Origin: Stichopus chloronotus
Taxonomy: Eukaryota > Echinodermata > Holothuroidea > Aspidochirotida > Stichopodidae
DNA length: 64,000 bases
Reading direction: 5' to 3'
NCBI GenBank assembly: GCA_021234535.1
Contig: CM037832.1
Span: 7,537,135-7,601,134, forward strand
Part shown: positions 13,901 through 26,200 of the stretch, in pieces
Layout: every line of letters starts with the position of its first letter
Numbering within the stretch: position 1 is the first letter of the stretch
Program-made: the position numbers and the translations under genes
Notes under the pieces: generated by a model
The model's database searches: none
Seen by the model: the letters and a program-made list of their open reading frames with translations, nothing else
What the model was told of the DNA's origin: nothing

Positions 13901-16900
13901 CGCAGTGTCATTATTTTCAGTTGATTCAAAGATCAACCTTCTACGTGGGTAAACTATTTTGTTTGTCTGCGGTAGATAAAGGCAAACCAAGCCTTCCTGA
14001 ATGATTGACACATTTACGTTGTTTTTAATAAGTTCAATATTTAGTAGTATTGATGTGATATGAAATTTTCCTGACCGACATGGCAAGCTCTTTTCTTTCG
14101 ATCGCCAAATGATATTTCCGATATCATAGGGTTAACTTGGAAGCAATGCACACCTGAATATGTGTAAAACTGTGGATTGCGTACAGTGTGCAGCCTAAGC
14201 GTATTCTTCTGACGTTATACCTCATTTTATTTTCATATTGATCAAACTAGTTCCTTGAACAGAATGCAATTGTAATGTCTGAATTCTTGACTCCCTATGT
14301 AATTGTGAGGTCTGAATTCTTGACTCCCTTTCCGATTTTCTAGTAATATGTGATCCAAATCTGAAGAAACATTGATTTTTTTTTCCCCCTAAGTGTGCAG
14401 ATGATATTGTTTGGGTCATTTCAAAATCCATATCAGGAGCAAAGTGTCATAACGATTACGTTTGCCGAGATCGCAATATCACAGCAGCAATGCCTTTAAT
14501 TTTTGAGAGAGAGAAAGACATTAGGATATTAAAATGTAGAGGTTAACGTCATTGTTATGAGAGCAAATCCACTGATGGAAAACAGTGTTACCGTCAGTGC
14601 ACACTTATTAATGTCTTGTGTATTGAACCAGTGATTGAGTTCTGTCTTCCCTCCATTTGAACAGAAACAAAGAAAACATCACCAGACGTAGCCAAGGTTT
14701 GGACCCTCTCATCCAATGACATGGGAGATGACGATGTGGTAGGTTTTATTTATTTTGTTAGCATTCTGGGAAGTCTGCTCGGCTTGTCCAACGTTATGCA
14801 TCTTGTTGCTTGGTATACAGAAACTGGCACTCTCTTGTGTTTAGCTGTCCAGTGCATAAAATGGTTTGGAGAGAAGTAAAAGGGGAAAGTTTAGAGAAAG
14901 GGAGTTAGGCTTGTTTTTCTTTCTGATTAGTAGGAATGGTTGAAGAATTTAAAAAAAAATCACTTGTCGTGTAAATGCCTTGCAATTGTTCCCTTGCTTT
15001 GCTGAATGGGATGTATATACTAAGTTAACAGTGCACACAGAATGCTGGTGTGAAACTTGCTAGTGCCCACTTTTTCTTTTGTTCTACTCATTTAGAATGC
15101 AATGCTGTATCCATCCAGTCTTGTGTCAAGTCCTTCTTGTCTGCCATAATTAAAAGTGAAATTGGATGCAACGATTTTGCCGATGGCTTGATGTAATGAA
15201 TGTAATGCCACTATTTAACCAGAAATTAAGGCATACACTGCAATCAGTGTAATAGTTTATTCCTCAGTTGAATACATTGATGTCTTACTGTACTTTGTAA
15301 TCCTCTAACCTAAAATTTTTTTGTTTTTTGTTTTAATGAAATCATAGCCGTTGTTATCATGCAACGGTGTTTGTGTGTGCTCGTGATGTCTTGTAAACAG
15401 AATATCTCTATAAGGGAAGGTTGGACAAATCTCATATTTGGGATGTAGGCCGTGTTCCACATTGTGTGCAAAATCCTGATTAATTTTGGGGAAGGTCAAA
15501 GGTCATTTTGAGGTCAATAGGAGTCAAACTGTGAAAACCTTGTAAACACAATATCAAAAGAAGACAAGTTTAGGCAGATCTCATATTATAGTATGTTGGG
15601 GTATAACATGGAGTACAAGAATGCTGTTGTTTTTAGCAGAGGTCATTGAGGTTAACAGTGGTCAAAATGTGAAAACCTTTTAAACACAAATATCTTAAGA
15701 TTCAGAAAAAATTGCTCATCATGGGATCGTCAATACTACAATGCATGTGTGCATTCTTGTTTTAATCCTGATGTCAATGTTTGTTGCTGAGTTGGTTGAA
15801 ACATGAAATTCAGCGTCATTGTAACTATACCATCAGTGTATATTCAATTCCACATAATGGAAGACTTCTCTCTTAGCAGGTTAAAAAGTGCTAGATTAAA
15901 ACCTTCATGACAATCATTTTGAGAATTCTGGCATGGTTTGAGGCTTGAATTTGCTTTATCAGACGTTAATTTATTGTCATTTGATTTGATCTCACCTTAG
16001 GATATCATCGATGGAGATGACTTGCTAGAGGAAGAAGATCTGCTGAAACCAAGTGCTGACTCCTTAAAAGGTTTGTCTCCAAAGCACTGTTTTCCATCAA
16101 AGATACAAAAGTAGCCTGATAGGTTTTCATTTTATTGAAATAGTCACCAACATTTAATGAAGTAACTTATCAACTCACCTCACTGTTTTCACCTCTTGTA
16201 GCTGATTGTGGACCAGGCAAGAAGAAGGCTTGCAAAAACTGGTGAGTAACGTCATTTCAAAGGAAAGGGTACTGTGAAACGACTGAGATGTTTATGATGT
16301 TGATAGTCTGATGTGGAAGTGATGTGTGAAGAGGAGGAGGTAGAAGGGCAGGGGAGGATGTAGACAAGTATAACAAGGAGCGTGAAAACACCAACAAATC
16401 AAAGCGATTTGTTTCCTCTGAGGTGACTGGCTCATGTGGTCATGAATTGTTATTGTTTTTAAAGCAGGATGTGCTGTTATTCCTGCATTTTCCAAAATAC
16501 ACCAAAGGACTGGTTATACTTCTTATAGTTGCAGAAAGTTACAAAAACTCCTGTACAGAAGTACATTTGTCCACATATAGCTTAATTTCTAAAGGAAATG
16601 TGTTTGCGTAGGAGTTTTGTTGTAGCAGAGTTCACCTGGAAATTCCGCACATTTACCACAGGGTCTAGTTCTGCTAACTTTTTAGCCAATAAAACTAAAT
16701 CGCTCTTCTTTCTACGGTAATTAACACTCTAATCGATTAAATTTTTAATGAAAGAAACCTGGCATAGCATGTTACTATCCACATTGGTATCAAATGACAG
16801 AAAATGATGGAAGATCAACCATAAAGGCTATTTTTATTCCTTCAAACAGCAACATCTTACTTTAATGTGAAAGAGACAGGGTGAGATTTTCACCATGTAG

Positions 16901-18076
16901 AATGTTGTTTCATAGCATTACATCATTACATAGGGTGTTGTGATACAACTGAGCGGTACGTGATGTTGGATAGTCTGATGTGGAAGTGAAGTGTGTGTAG
17001 TTGAGGGGACTAGGAAGGCAGGAGAGGATGTAAACAAGTGCAACAAGGAACATGGAAATGCCAACAAACCACGGAGATTGGTTTCCCCTGAGGTGACTAG
17101 CTCATGTACCCTTGAATTGTACCCTTGTTGACCAGCTCATGACTAGCTCATGGTACATGACTAGCTCATGTACCCTTGTTTCTAATGTGAGAGAGACATC
17201 ATGTAGAGTATAGTTTGATAGCACACCAGGAACAGCAGTCAAGCTTTTGCATTTGGCTGTTTGATTTGAAAATTGTCTGTATGTGATTTTGCACAGATGA
17301 ACTTAAATCCCCCCCCCCCCCCTCCGTCAGTGTGATCACGTAAAATGTTGTTTGTTTTTTGCTCCATAATGTACATATCAACGATATCTCAAAACATACA
17401 TCTTTTGTTTCTCATTTTTTGTCTCTGCTTTTAAGTACTTGTGGCCTTGCCGAAGAGCTTGAAAATGGTGGCAGCAAACCTGTAAAAACCAAGTCAGTGG
17501 CATCAGCATGTGGAAGTGTAAGTTAATAAATAGAGCTGAATTTCGCTAAACATGAAAAGAATATATAGACCACCAAATTTCCCCAAAGCACTGTATGTGA
17601 TTGACACATTTCCTTTTTAAACCCTTATTTGTAAACTATTCTATGGAAGGGGGGGGGGGGTGAAGGGATTGTTGCAGGGATTTGGCATTATTGGAGGTAT
17701 GCCCTGTAGTATCCCCTGCCCATGACTGGAGACACTCATAGTAATTCATTTTTACAAAGTAAGCAGCACAATGGACTAAATGCAAGAGCCTTTCAGAGGA
17801 TTGTAGTTTTTGCACTCTCCTTTTAATATCAAGGTCACATATCGTTCTGCCAAATGGTCAATTCCTCAATTTTATCATGTTTGTACATAAAAGAAGAAAA
17901 AAGAGCTATTGTTTTGATCGCTTGATCTTATTCATGGCCTCCTTGGTCTCCTTTGTTCACAGTGTTACCTTGGCGATGCTTTCCGATGTGCCAGTTGTCC
18001 TTACCTCGGTATGCCTGCTTTCAAACCTGGTGAAAAAATAGCCCTCAGCAACCGTCAGTTGAATGCCGACGTCTAA
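10999..18076 (+). CDS. CIAPIN1: Anamorsin (cytosolic Fe-S cluster assembly factor)
   Basis: Nine coding exons join into 308 aa: 10999-11152, 11733-11882, 12606-12682, 12786-12951, 14665-14738, 16001-16070, 16202-16241, 17436-17517, 17963-18076; all introns are GT-AG and phases agree. Residues 1 to about 170 are the methyltransferase-like domain ('[15 protein letters not shown]', '[11 protein letters not shown]'). The linker has the conserved '[10 protein letters not shown]' and an acidic stretch. The C-terminus holds both iron-sulfur motifs: C233, C241, C244, C246 ('[13 protein letters not shown]') and the twin C269/C272/C280/C283 ('[16 protein letters not shown]'). Human anamorsin is 312 aa, so the gene looks complete and intact. 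In known systems the protein takes electrons from NDOR1 (Tah18 in yeast) to drive cytosolic Fe-S assembly. An acceptor just before the ATG ('gaatag') suggests a non-coding upstream exon, which I did not locate. Confidence 0.97.
12293..12448. mobile_element. Small palindromic element in CIAPIN1 intron 2
   Basis: The left end 'gacggtaccggtaccgag' and the right end 'ggtaccgggataccgtccc' are roughly inverted, and 'accggtactg' words recur inside. The right edge 'gtcccacccct' reads, when reversed, as the AGGGGTGGGAC terminus seen in many non-autonomous hAT elements. It is non-coding. Confidence 0.5.
13036..13345. repeat. Degenerate tandem repeat in CIAPIN1 intron 4
   Basis: About three diverged units of roughly 100-110 bp share 'gaatgactcagcatt', 'cagcagtgtatg' and 'tttgcatctgct(c/t)' type words and recurring 'gtgaccctttta' blocks. 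The unit boundaries are uncertain. It is non-coding. Confidence 0.45.
14259..14332. repeat. 36-bp direct duplication in CIAPIN1 intron 4
   Basis: The block 'tctgaattcttgactccct', preceded by 'aattgt', occurs twice side by side, with a 4-bp difference just before it. It is a simple local tandem duplication. Confidence 0.8.
15470..15715 (-). mobile_element. Diverged, inverted copy of the TGACCT minisatellite element
   Basis: In CIAPIN1 intron 5 the plus strand reads AGGTCAAAGGTCA (15,493-15,505, a perfect DR1), then AGGTCA again at 15,511. It continues with 'gtgaaaaccttgtaaacacaatatc' type sequence, the reverse complement of the unit seen at 33,925-35,270. A second, weaker unit follows at about 15,640-15,705. 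No head or tail module is visible, so this is an internal fragment. Confidence 0.7.
16270..17223 (+). repeat. Rearranged direct duplication in CIAPIN1 intron 7
   Basis: Segment 16,270-16,470 recurs at 16,925-17,120 ('gatagtctgatgtggaagtg', 'gcaggggaggatgta', 'tgaggtgactggctcatgt'). Segment 16,860-16,920 recurs at about 17,180-17,223 ('aatgtgagagagacatc', 'catgtagag'). The order indicates a tandem duplication followed by deletions. The copies are diverged at many positions, so it is not recent. Confidence 0.8.
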
Positions 18077-18629
18077 CATATGTAACCTGGAAAGGGTTGT
18101 TGCAGTCCTTTGGACAATCACACATATAGCGTAACTGCAGGAAAAACCAGCGGTTAAGTGCTTGGGAGAGTTGAACTGCCTACTTGAGCTGTACCCCCCC
18201 CCCCCTCCTGATCAAGAGCCACAAAACTTTTGGGATCATTTGTTCTGCTTGTCTCATTGGAAATTTTGTTTGGTATGCTACAAGAAAGTAGAGACATTAC
18301 AAGGAGGAAGTAGAAAAACCGGAGTGTCAGTCCACCTGACATTTTTTTTATTTCATGGTCTCTGAAAGGAGACGGTTTGTGTAATGTGGGTAAAGCTTGA
18401 CGTACCTGAAGTCGGGGGGGGGGGGGGGCAGGGGACACTGCATCTCTAGGTTTTCACTACCCTGGAATTTTGCAGGTGAATGGTATGAACATTGTCACAA
18501 GGTGCCCCTTGTTATTAAACTTAATTGATTACTTCAAGGGAAATTGGGCATTGCAATGCACTGACTTGGTATACAAAGAAGTTATTTTAATCATTGTTTA
18601 AACAATGCAGTATTACTGATAAACATCAG

Positions 18630-18875
18630 CAATAGCTTCATCTCCTTAAAGAAATAATGCACAAGATGAGTTTATGCAGAAGATGCATCATTTGAAGTTT
18701 CAACATTTGGGTGAACAAATTATTCTTGAACGACTGAATGTATGTCTGTGAGAAACTAATTATCTTTCCTAATTGTGAATAATCTATCATTCTGTGTCCA
18801 TAAATATTGGTGTGAAAATGATTTTTTTTTCTGTTAAAAAAATGCCCTTTTATATTTCCTTAAAAAGGTTTGCCT
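18630..18875 (+). repeat. Dispersed repeat, copy 1 (partner at 30,505-30,778)
   Basis: It shares 'gatgcatcatttgaa', 'tttgggtgaacaaatta', 'gtctgtcattct(g/a)cgtcca'-like and 'aaatgcccttttatatttcctt'-like blocks, in the same order, with 30,505-30,778. The two copies are in the same orientation relative to the window and diverged. No terminal repeats or coding potential were found; it may be a SINE or MITE fragment. Confidence 0.75.
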
Positions 18876-18904
18876 TACTCACCCCATATAATAGACTGCT
18901 ACAT

Positions 18905-18910
18905 AATAAA
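18905..18910 (+). terminator. Candidate CIAPIN1 poly(A) signal
   Basis: AATAAA lies 829 nt after the CIAPIN1 stop codon, on the sense strand. Its use is inferred only from sequence and position. Confidence 0.4.
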
Positions 18911-21900
18911 AAGATTCCAAACTGTTATCGAAGTACCATTGTCATCAAATAATCAGAGCCCTTAGAAAATAGTTTTCTATGCTTTTCCACTTTGAGCACC
19001 ATATGTTTGAAAACTATGGGGAGACCCGGAAGAGGATTGCATCATTGCGTCAATAGGTTCCATATGGACCATGAAGTTTGAACAAGAATGTCTCTTAGTG
19101 GTTAAACACAAAAATTTCAAGGCAGGTGTCTCATTGAGGGAAAATTGTTTCACATTGTAGCCGTGGTAGCTTCGGATCAATTCTTGAAAAAAAGTTACCA
19201 GCAAAGGAACTTACCAGCAAAGGAAGATGAAATGTCCTTGGGTTTAGAATTTTGTACAAAAAAAAAACAGCTTTTCAAAATCTATTGAGGATTTAGTAAT
19301 TTGAAACTTTTCACATTTGGAGGCTGTAGCCTTAAACCTGAAAGTCGTGTAGTATTTAACAATTTTCAAACAAATGAGAATTTTTTTTTCATGTTAACTA
19401 CTGATGTTTACAAGGCATTTCTGTTACTGGCTTTCATAAGATATATTTTTTGTTATATTAACAAGGTAGCTTGTATGGATTTCAATATTTTCATTAATTT
19501 CTCCCTTCACAGTACCATGTTTGTCTTTGTTGTTTGAATACTGTGATTGTTGTAAGTTGTCTGTGACATTGTATATGTTGTGAAAAACATTCACCCTGTT
19601 CTGTTTATCAGTAGGTGGAATCCAAATGCAGCCATTTCATATTCCAACATCAAGGTCAGTATTTCTGTTGCCAAGGAAAAGTAAATTTGTGTCAGGTTAT
19701 CCCACGAACAAATGGACCATTGTTGTCTGAGTAATTCTATTTCATTATGATAATCAAAGTAACTTAAGTGAGGACATCTCATGAATGCGCAGACAAGCAG
19801 GCCACGGTTGTCTTAGTACTTTTATTTCATGATGAAGATCAAAGCAATGTAATAAATTTCAAAAGTTGCAGAAACTGATATTCCATTGTCTTCCTCTTTT
19901 ATTGTACATTCTAAATGTAAGTCAGGAAACTGTTTACTAGGGTTTAAACTCCATTTTGTTACAGATTCCTCTCGTAAAAAGTCGACATAACTCACATATT
20001 GGAAAGTCAAAATAGAATTAACAATGCTCTCAATATTTAACATCAGACCAACATTGCTCGAATCCTGAATGACTCAGTCTATAAGCATTTCAATATCTGA
20101 AGGAAACCCACAGAGGTGGCATCTTATTACTAACTAGAAACTTGAAATATGTGTTGTTACTGTAGTCTCTCTGTGGTATTAATGACAGAAATGATGAATG
20201 CATGAAAATATTCACAGGCATTATGATCTGTGAGTAAAGACGTAACCTCTATTATTACTTTAATATTTCATGTGGTAACTAGGTTCTTTCTGAAGTTGCC
20301 ATTGTTAACTGCTGTTGACATCCAGGCACTTAAAAAAGAAAATTTTCTCAAATGCCTGTGGAACGTTTTGACATTTTTGAAACACAGGAATATGAATGCA
20401 CCATTTTGAACATACGATTACTACAAGCGGTAAGGCTGCCTTGGTATGCCTTTTGGCCTAAAATTTGCATGGATAATTATAAGCTCTCTATCAAATTGCT
20501 GGCAGTGGTGTTTATATGACCAAATTCCTCTGCACCCTTTGACATCATTTTTCTCTTGTATTCAATTCACAAGTTCCATCTTGTAAGCCAAATGTTCTAA
20601 AGCACAAGCTATCCATCCAGAGTATGTACTCCCACTACCAGCAGCACAATGGAACATAGGACCAGTCCTTACTTCTGGGATCCCAACAGGAATAAAAATG
20701 CTTGTGTAAAGTGGCACTAAATGAAAACCACACCCTGCAACTTAACGATTGTTGACCAGCCAATACCGTTAACACAACAAGATATGAACAAGTCTACGTT
20801 TTTTGGCCGTCCCTTCTCAACCCCATATTTTCACTCCTTCCCCTACCCAAGTAAGCCTCAGTCCCCTATGTTAGGCCTTCCCATCAATATAGTCAAGCAT
20901 GAGCAGCTTAAAAACAGAATTTTCCATATCCCCTGCACTATGCATATTATGTGACAAACTTGCTACTGTATCTGTTGTTGAGGTATTTTGCTACTAAGGA
21001 GGATCCAGGTGTCACAAAAATGACAAGGGAGAAGATAACTGAACTGTAAATATTGAATAAAGTTATCAAAAAAGCATTAGCAGTTTAATAAGACTGAATG
21101 ACTGGCCATCAGAGAAGGCAAATGAAAACACAACCATGGTATAGATATGTTGGCAAGTGACTGAACACATACATATGAAAGTTACAACAGACAAAAATGT
21201 GGCTTATACCAGCTGCAGCTTTGTCAAAGTCAAGTGTGAAGGGAACAAGGCAAGGAGCATACCTATGGTAACTGTAGCCAAGTTACTGCTACACTTGGGA
21301 TGACAGTAAACATGAAGTAAGCCATCAGTGGCTACAAAAATGTGGTATCCAGAATACATGTGGCATTAGTCACAGGAAACCGGGTTAAATGGAAAAGAAC
21401 TACAGTTCTACAGTTTATACTAGATGTAAAATGCATTGGGTAATTAAGATTTGGTGAGATAAACCAAAATCATTTCTGGCAGTGTATTAAAGAACACTGT
21501 TCTTTGTTCAATGTAGAGATGTAAACAGACCAAGACATGTAAAAATATGAACCCGCAAGTACAAAACATGTAACAGCAAAAAAATAATACCCACAACTGA
21601 CAGATTCCAAAACAAGCTTATGTACACCAGTGAAGCTGTCAACAAAGCGACATAACTCAAACACGTAGGCAAGAGTGCCTTAGAAAGCTTTAAAATTTAT
21701 CATTTGACAGTAGACACCAGTTATGCGACAATAATGGTATACCAATGAAGAAAACAACATAAAAAGAACATCTCACATATAGTTCTTCTAAACAAATCAG
21801 ATATGTTTTTATGAATAACATGACTTGCATTAAAACTTAACTAAAACACAAGACACCTCATACATGTTACAATAGCAAATCCCAGAGAAGGCTTCTTTCA

Positions 21901-22294
21901 CATTTCACAGAGATCAATTAAAATAAAATCATATCAAGATATCCACTTGGAGCTTGATTTACGTTACTAAAAAGGAATATTCAAATTGTAGAAAATTCCA
22001 ATCGCATACTAACCTCAGTCTTCTCCACCAGCATGCAAATGTAGAGCTACCAATTTTGGTCCAAGCATAAGGTGGGACACTCTAGAGACATACCAAGCAA
22101 AGAGGTTGCACTTTCCCTTGGCAGACATTTTTAGCAGTGTAAAGCTGCGTAAAGACTAAATGCTACATGGAAGTTCAAGCAAATCACTGTCACATTCAAA
22201 TTAAAATTTTAAAAATTGGGGGAAACCTTGTTGTCCGTCTTGTGTCAATTTTCCACCTAAAAAGCAGACTGATCTTGAATAACCAAGACAGATG

Positions 22295-22549
22295 TTAAAA
22301 GCAGCAATTCATCACCCTGACCTATACTTTTGGCTTCCGGATAGCAAAATTCTTAACTGGCTCTAAGATACAGCACTCTTTGACTGACAGAAAATTTGAA
22401 TGATGCAGTGTAGCTCATACTACACAGGGTACACAGGATTCATTGTTTTGATTGCACATGTGAAGGAAATAAGACAGGCTTAGGGAGGGACTAGACGTAA
22501 GTGGTGGGGAGAATTGAAACAGTCCAGGGTGATGAGTTTTTGTCTTTAA
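22295..22549. mobile_element. TTAA-bounded MITE, copy 2
   Basis: This 255-bp element is bounded by TTAA and has the same internal blocks as copies 1 and 3 ('attcattgttttgattgcaca', 'gggagggactaga'). It is the most diverged of the three: its left inverted repeat is degraded ('ttaaaagcagcaattcatca'). Confidence 0.8.
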
Positions 22550-23231
22550 CCCAATCCAACAGTCTAAAGGAAAGAACTGAGAAACCACATGAGTCATCGC
22601 TTCTTTCTGGGTCTTTTTCTTCTGCAACAGTGACAGCTTTTGAAATGGAAGTATCTTACAATCTGGAATGATCAAATTGTCATTACATTTAACAGTTTAG
22701 ACATCAGAACAATGCTTCAGAGAGTTTGCTTGAAACATTACTGCTTTAACTCACAAGTTTTCACACTCTTGCAATTGGCCAGAAAACAATCAAACAGAAG
22801 TCAACTACAGCACCAAAATATAGCTTAATTTACAGCAGTTGATACTCAAGCATTTGCTTACAGGTCAATGGGTTTCCCATTCAGCTACTTTTAGTAACTT
22901 TTCATTTCTTCTCCTTATTATGATGTGAAAGAAAGTAAAAGAGGGACTTAGTAGGATCTTTTCCAATAGTAATTTAAAAACATGAAAGGAGTAGGGTAAA
23001 GTATAGAAGTAAAAAATGTATCATTGCAAAACATATTTCTAATATTAGCTCTTTCAAATTTTGATTTGATATAATTCTTTCAGCTGCTTTTGAGAGAAAT
23101 CTACACTTTAACCTTCCACAATGTTTTAGTTTTTCTGTTTAGAGATGTTTCATACACTTTGGAAAATCCTTTGACATGATTTTCTAAGCCAGGAATGACT
23201 GACTATTATCTGCAAAGGACCACAGACTGTT

Positions 23232-26200
23232 TTAGTCCCTCTGTAACTCAAGATGTTTCACATGTCTGGAAAATTCCTTGACTAGGTCTTCTGAGCTAGC
23301 GGCCACACATCGCCTGCTCATTATGTCCAAAGGGCCACCTGCCAAATGAAAATTGAAAATGGCATGTTTAAAGCATACTTCAATCCTGTTTAAGTAGGAG
23401 TTTACAAATTCACGCTCCATGGACAGCTGACCAACTTCGCAAAACCTTCAAGGATCTGCAATGACAAATTTTTACCAAAACCTCTCAACCATAAATTGCA
23501 ATTTACTCTGAAAAGCACAAATAAACTATAAATAAAACATTGCTTCAAACAGCACAGCATGATTGTAAAACTCTGCTTAATACCTGCTATATAGCCTAAA
23601 ATAAACTGCAACTTTGGTCGGCGCTCACCTACACGTTAATAAAAGTAAATGGTCACCCAGTCAGCTCCATGGGTTTGAGGAAGAAATATACACAAGATAT
23701 GGAATGATGTAGCAAAACCAAAGTCTACAGTACAAAACTTAATTATGTCTGAAGGTGAAACAGAAAAGGAAAAACAACTGATATAAGAGTGATGTTTATG
23801 AAAGTGATGTTACCACTGAAGTGACATTTATATTTTATTCACTTTAACTCTAAACTTTGTAACACCTGCCAATCATTTACGTAAGAAAGATTAATAACAA
23901 AACCAACACCCAATTTCAAAATAACAAACCACCACAGTTTTATCGGTAAAGGTGTTTTTACAGTACTATTGCAGTACTAAAGTTTGATTGTTATTTAATC
24001 TGTCTGCCTGTAGAGTCTGTAAATATCTCACATGGATTCTTCCTCCATGCTTGTGTAAAAGCAGCGAAGAGAGCTCGGGATGTCGTCGAGTCCATAACTT
24101 ACAGGTCAGTGTCAAAGTGCTGATCATCGCTTAACATTGTCTAGCATCTCCAATTAGGTTATTTCATTTCAAAGAAGATCATTACACTAAAACATGGTCA
24201 CTTTGGAGACAGCACAGCAGCAACGGTTCAGTGATCGATATTGCTTATCCTGCAGGAAAAGTATACACTTCACATTAACTGAACCAGGTCTACTGCAGTG
24301 GTCCCAGTCGCAGTGGCCCATGACTTTGGATATCTACATGGATGTATATCTGGTCAGAGACTTTTTTGAGACAAGGGACTACTCCCTTGGTGTAGAGAGC
24401 AATGACCAAATGAACATACCTGTGGTATCCATGACAACCCCACCAGCTTCTGTGACAATGATGGATGCCGCAGCCATGTCCCAGCAATGAATCCCGTACT
24501 CATGGTACAGCTCCGCGCTGCCTCTGGCTACGTGACACATGTTGAGGGCAGCAGATCCCAGTGACCTCACTCTGCACAATGAAAATAAACATCTTCAAAC
24601 TTTGACACAATTTAGGCTTTGACTGTGAGCACAGGTCACAGATAACAATGTCAGAATCATGCAGTCTCTTTCATAAAGATGGACTTCTCTCAAGTCCAGG
24701 TCAAACACCAACCAATGAAGAAGTGGAAAAATGTGACTATTACTTGCGAGCAAAAAGCAACAGATGATTCGGCAATACATTTGAGGGCGGGTAAGAGAGT
24801 GGCTACAAAAAGCTTGCGTCAGAGAAAGCCACAAAAATTTGGAACCGCAGGCTGGTTTCCCCACCACCCTCGGTTACTTGAGAAACACCTCTCCATACCG
24901 CATGGTACGATACTATTAAAGTGTCATAGATTCAATCAATAGCAATATAGAAGTTTTCGTTGTTATTGTAGTTTGCTTTTCCTTTCTTACCCTCTTGCAC
25001 CGGCTTGTAACAGGGATTTGACATTGGCCATTTTAACATCTAGCATTTCCTGGGTATTAAATCCAACCTCAGTTATAAGCAGAGACAACTTGAAATCTAT
25101 TTGCAAAAAAAAAATTAAAAAAAAAGGAAGACAAAAACAAAACAAAAGAATTAACTATTGGAATCAATACTCTGTAAGAAAGTCACCAGGAAGCAGCTTG
25201 GTCTCCAAACTAGAGGGAGTATCTCATTGCTACAGCAACATATATCTGACATATTTCATCCTTATTCATCAGAAGCATGCTAACTAGATCATAGCAATGA
25301 CATCTCATACTTATCAAAAGTTATCATACTCTCAAAGGATAGGCAACTTACTCCATATCATCCCATAAAAGTTCATTGCCTTTTGAGTCTCGAAAAAGTT
25401 CACACTGTCGGAGAGGTAAAAACCCCCTAAATACTCTCTTCTGTGCTCCTTTCAAAAGTACTAGATAGCCCACAAATGGTTTGTATTCTCATAATTAAAG
25501 TGGCATCAACCTGGTATACAGAACAGACTCTTTTGGAAAGCACTTTTTAAATCCCTCTAGTACAGGGTAACATGCTACAAGGGCTTCTTACATATTGCTA
25601 GGATTTACATACTCTGTTCCGCCACTGTGATGTATGCACATCAACCGATTATTCTCCCTGGTAAATCTGTCACAATATCTATGGGGCTTCCGTATGGGTA
25701 TAAATACTGCCGTAGTGTCAGAAAAAATGAGATACACTTCTAGTGTTATAATAACACAAATGACTACATTCTATAAGGGCCATCGTGACATATAAAGAAC
25801 ATTAAAAATAAAAAAATTAGGAAGTTTAACCAGACAGCCAAAAGGCTTTGTGATTCCTTGCTACATGGTTATATTACAACAAACAAGGATTATTCACGTG
25901 ACAAGTATAAGATCAACTGCAGTTATTTTTCTTGATACACCACAAGCCTTTAACCCAAAATGACCTTTATTTTGGTGACCTAAAATGACTGCGACATTTG
26001 ACATCCACCAAAAGCAATAGGGATCACCTACCCAGGCCATACAACCCACACATCAAGTACAGTACGAGCACGACATCAGTCAACATTATCTCTGAGCTCC
26101 AAGAAACACACAGTAATCAATGCTGCTTCTAGTCTTGCCTGTTGTTAGTTGAATCAAATAACTCAACCTTACCTCATCTGAAGTCAGCTTGTCTGCCATA

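Larger units (their letters stand above)
18077..23231. other. Convergent spacer: 3' UTRs of CIAPIN1 and IMPA plus repeats
   Basis: No further coding exons are recognised. CIAPIN1 and IMPA end facing each other. A candidate CIAPIN1 poly(A) signal lies at 18,905. Copies of a dispersed repeat (18,630-18,870) and of the TTAA MITE (22,295-22,549) lie within. C- and G-runs of 12 and 15 nt lie at 18,194 and 18,414. Confidence 0.6.

Noticed and set aside
24010..24105. Minus-strand frame '[20 protein letters not shown]' between IMPA exons 6 and 7
   Set aside because: Exons 6 and 7 join in phase without it. I could not match it to IMPA or a known transposon.
24194..24490. 98-codon plus-strand frame
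   Set aside because: It is the antisense shadow of IMPA coding exon 6 (24,420-24,571) and its intron.
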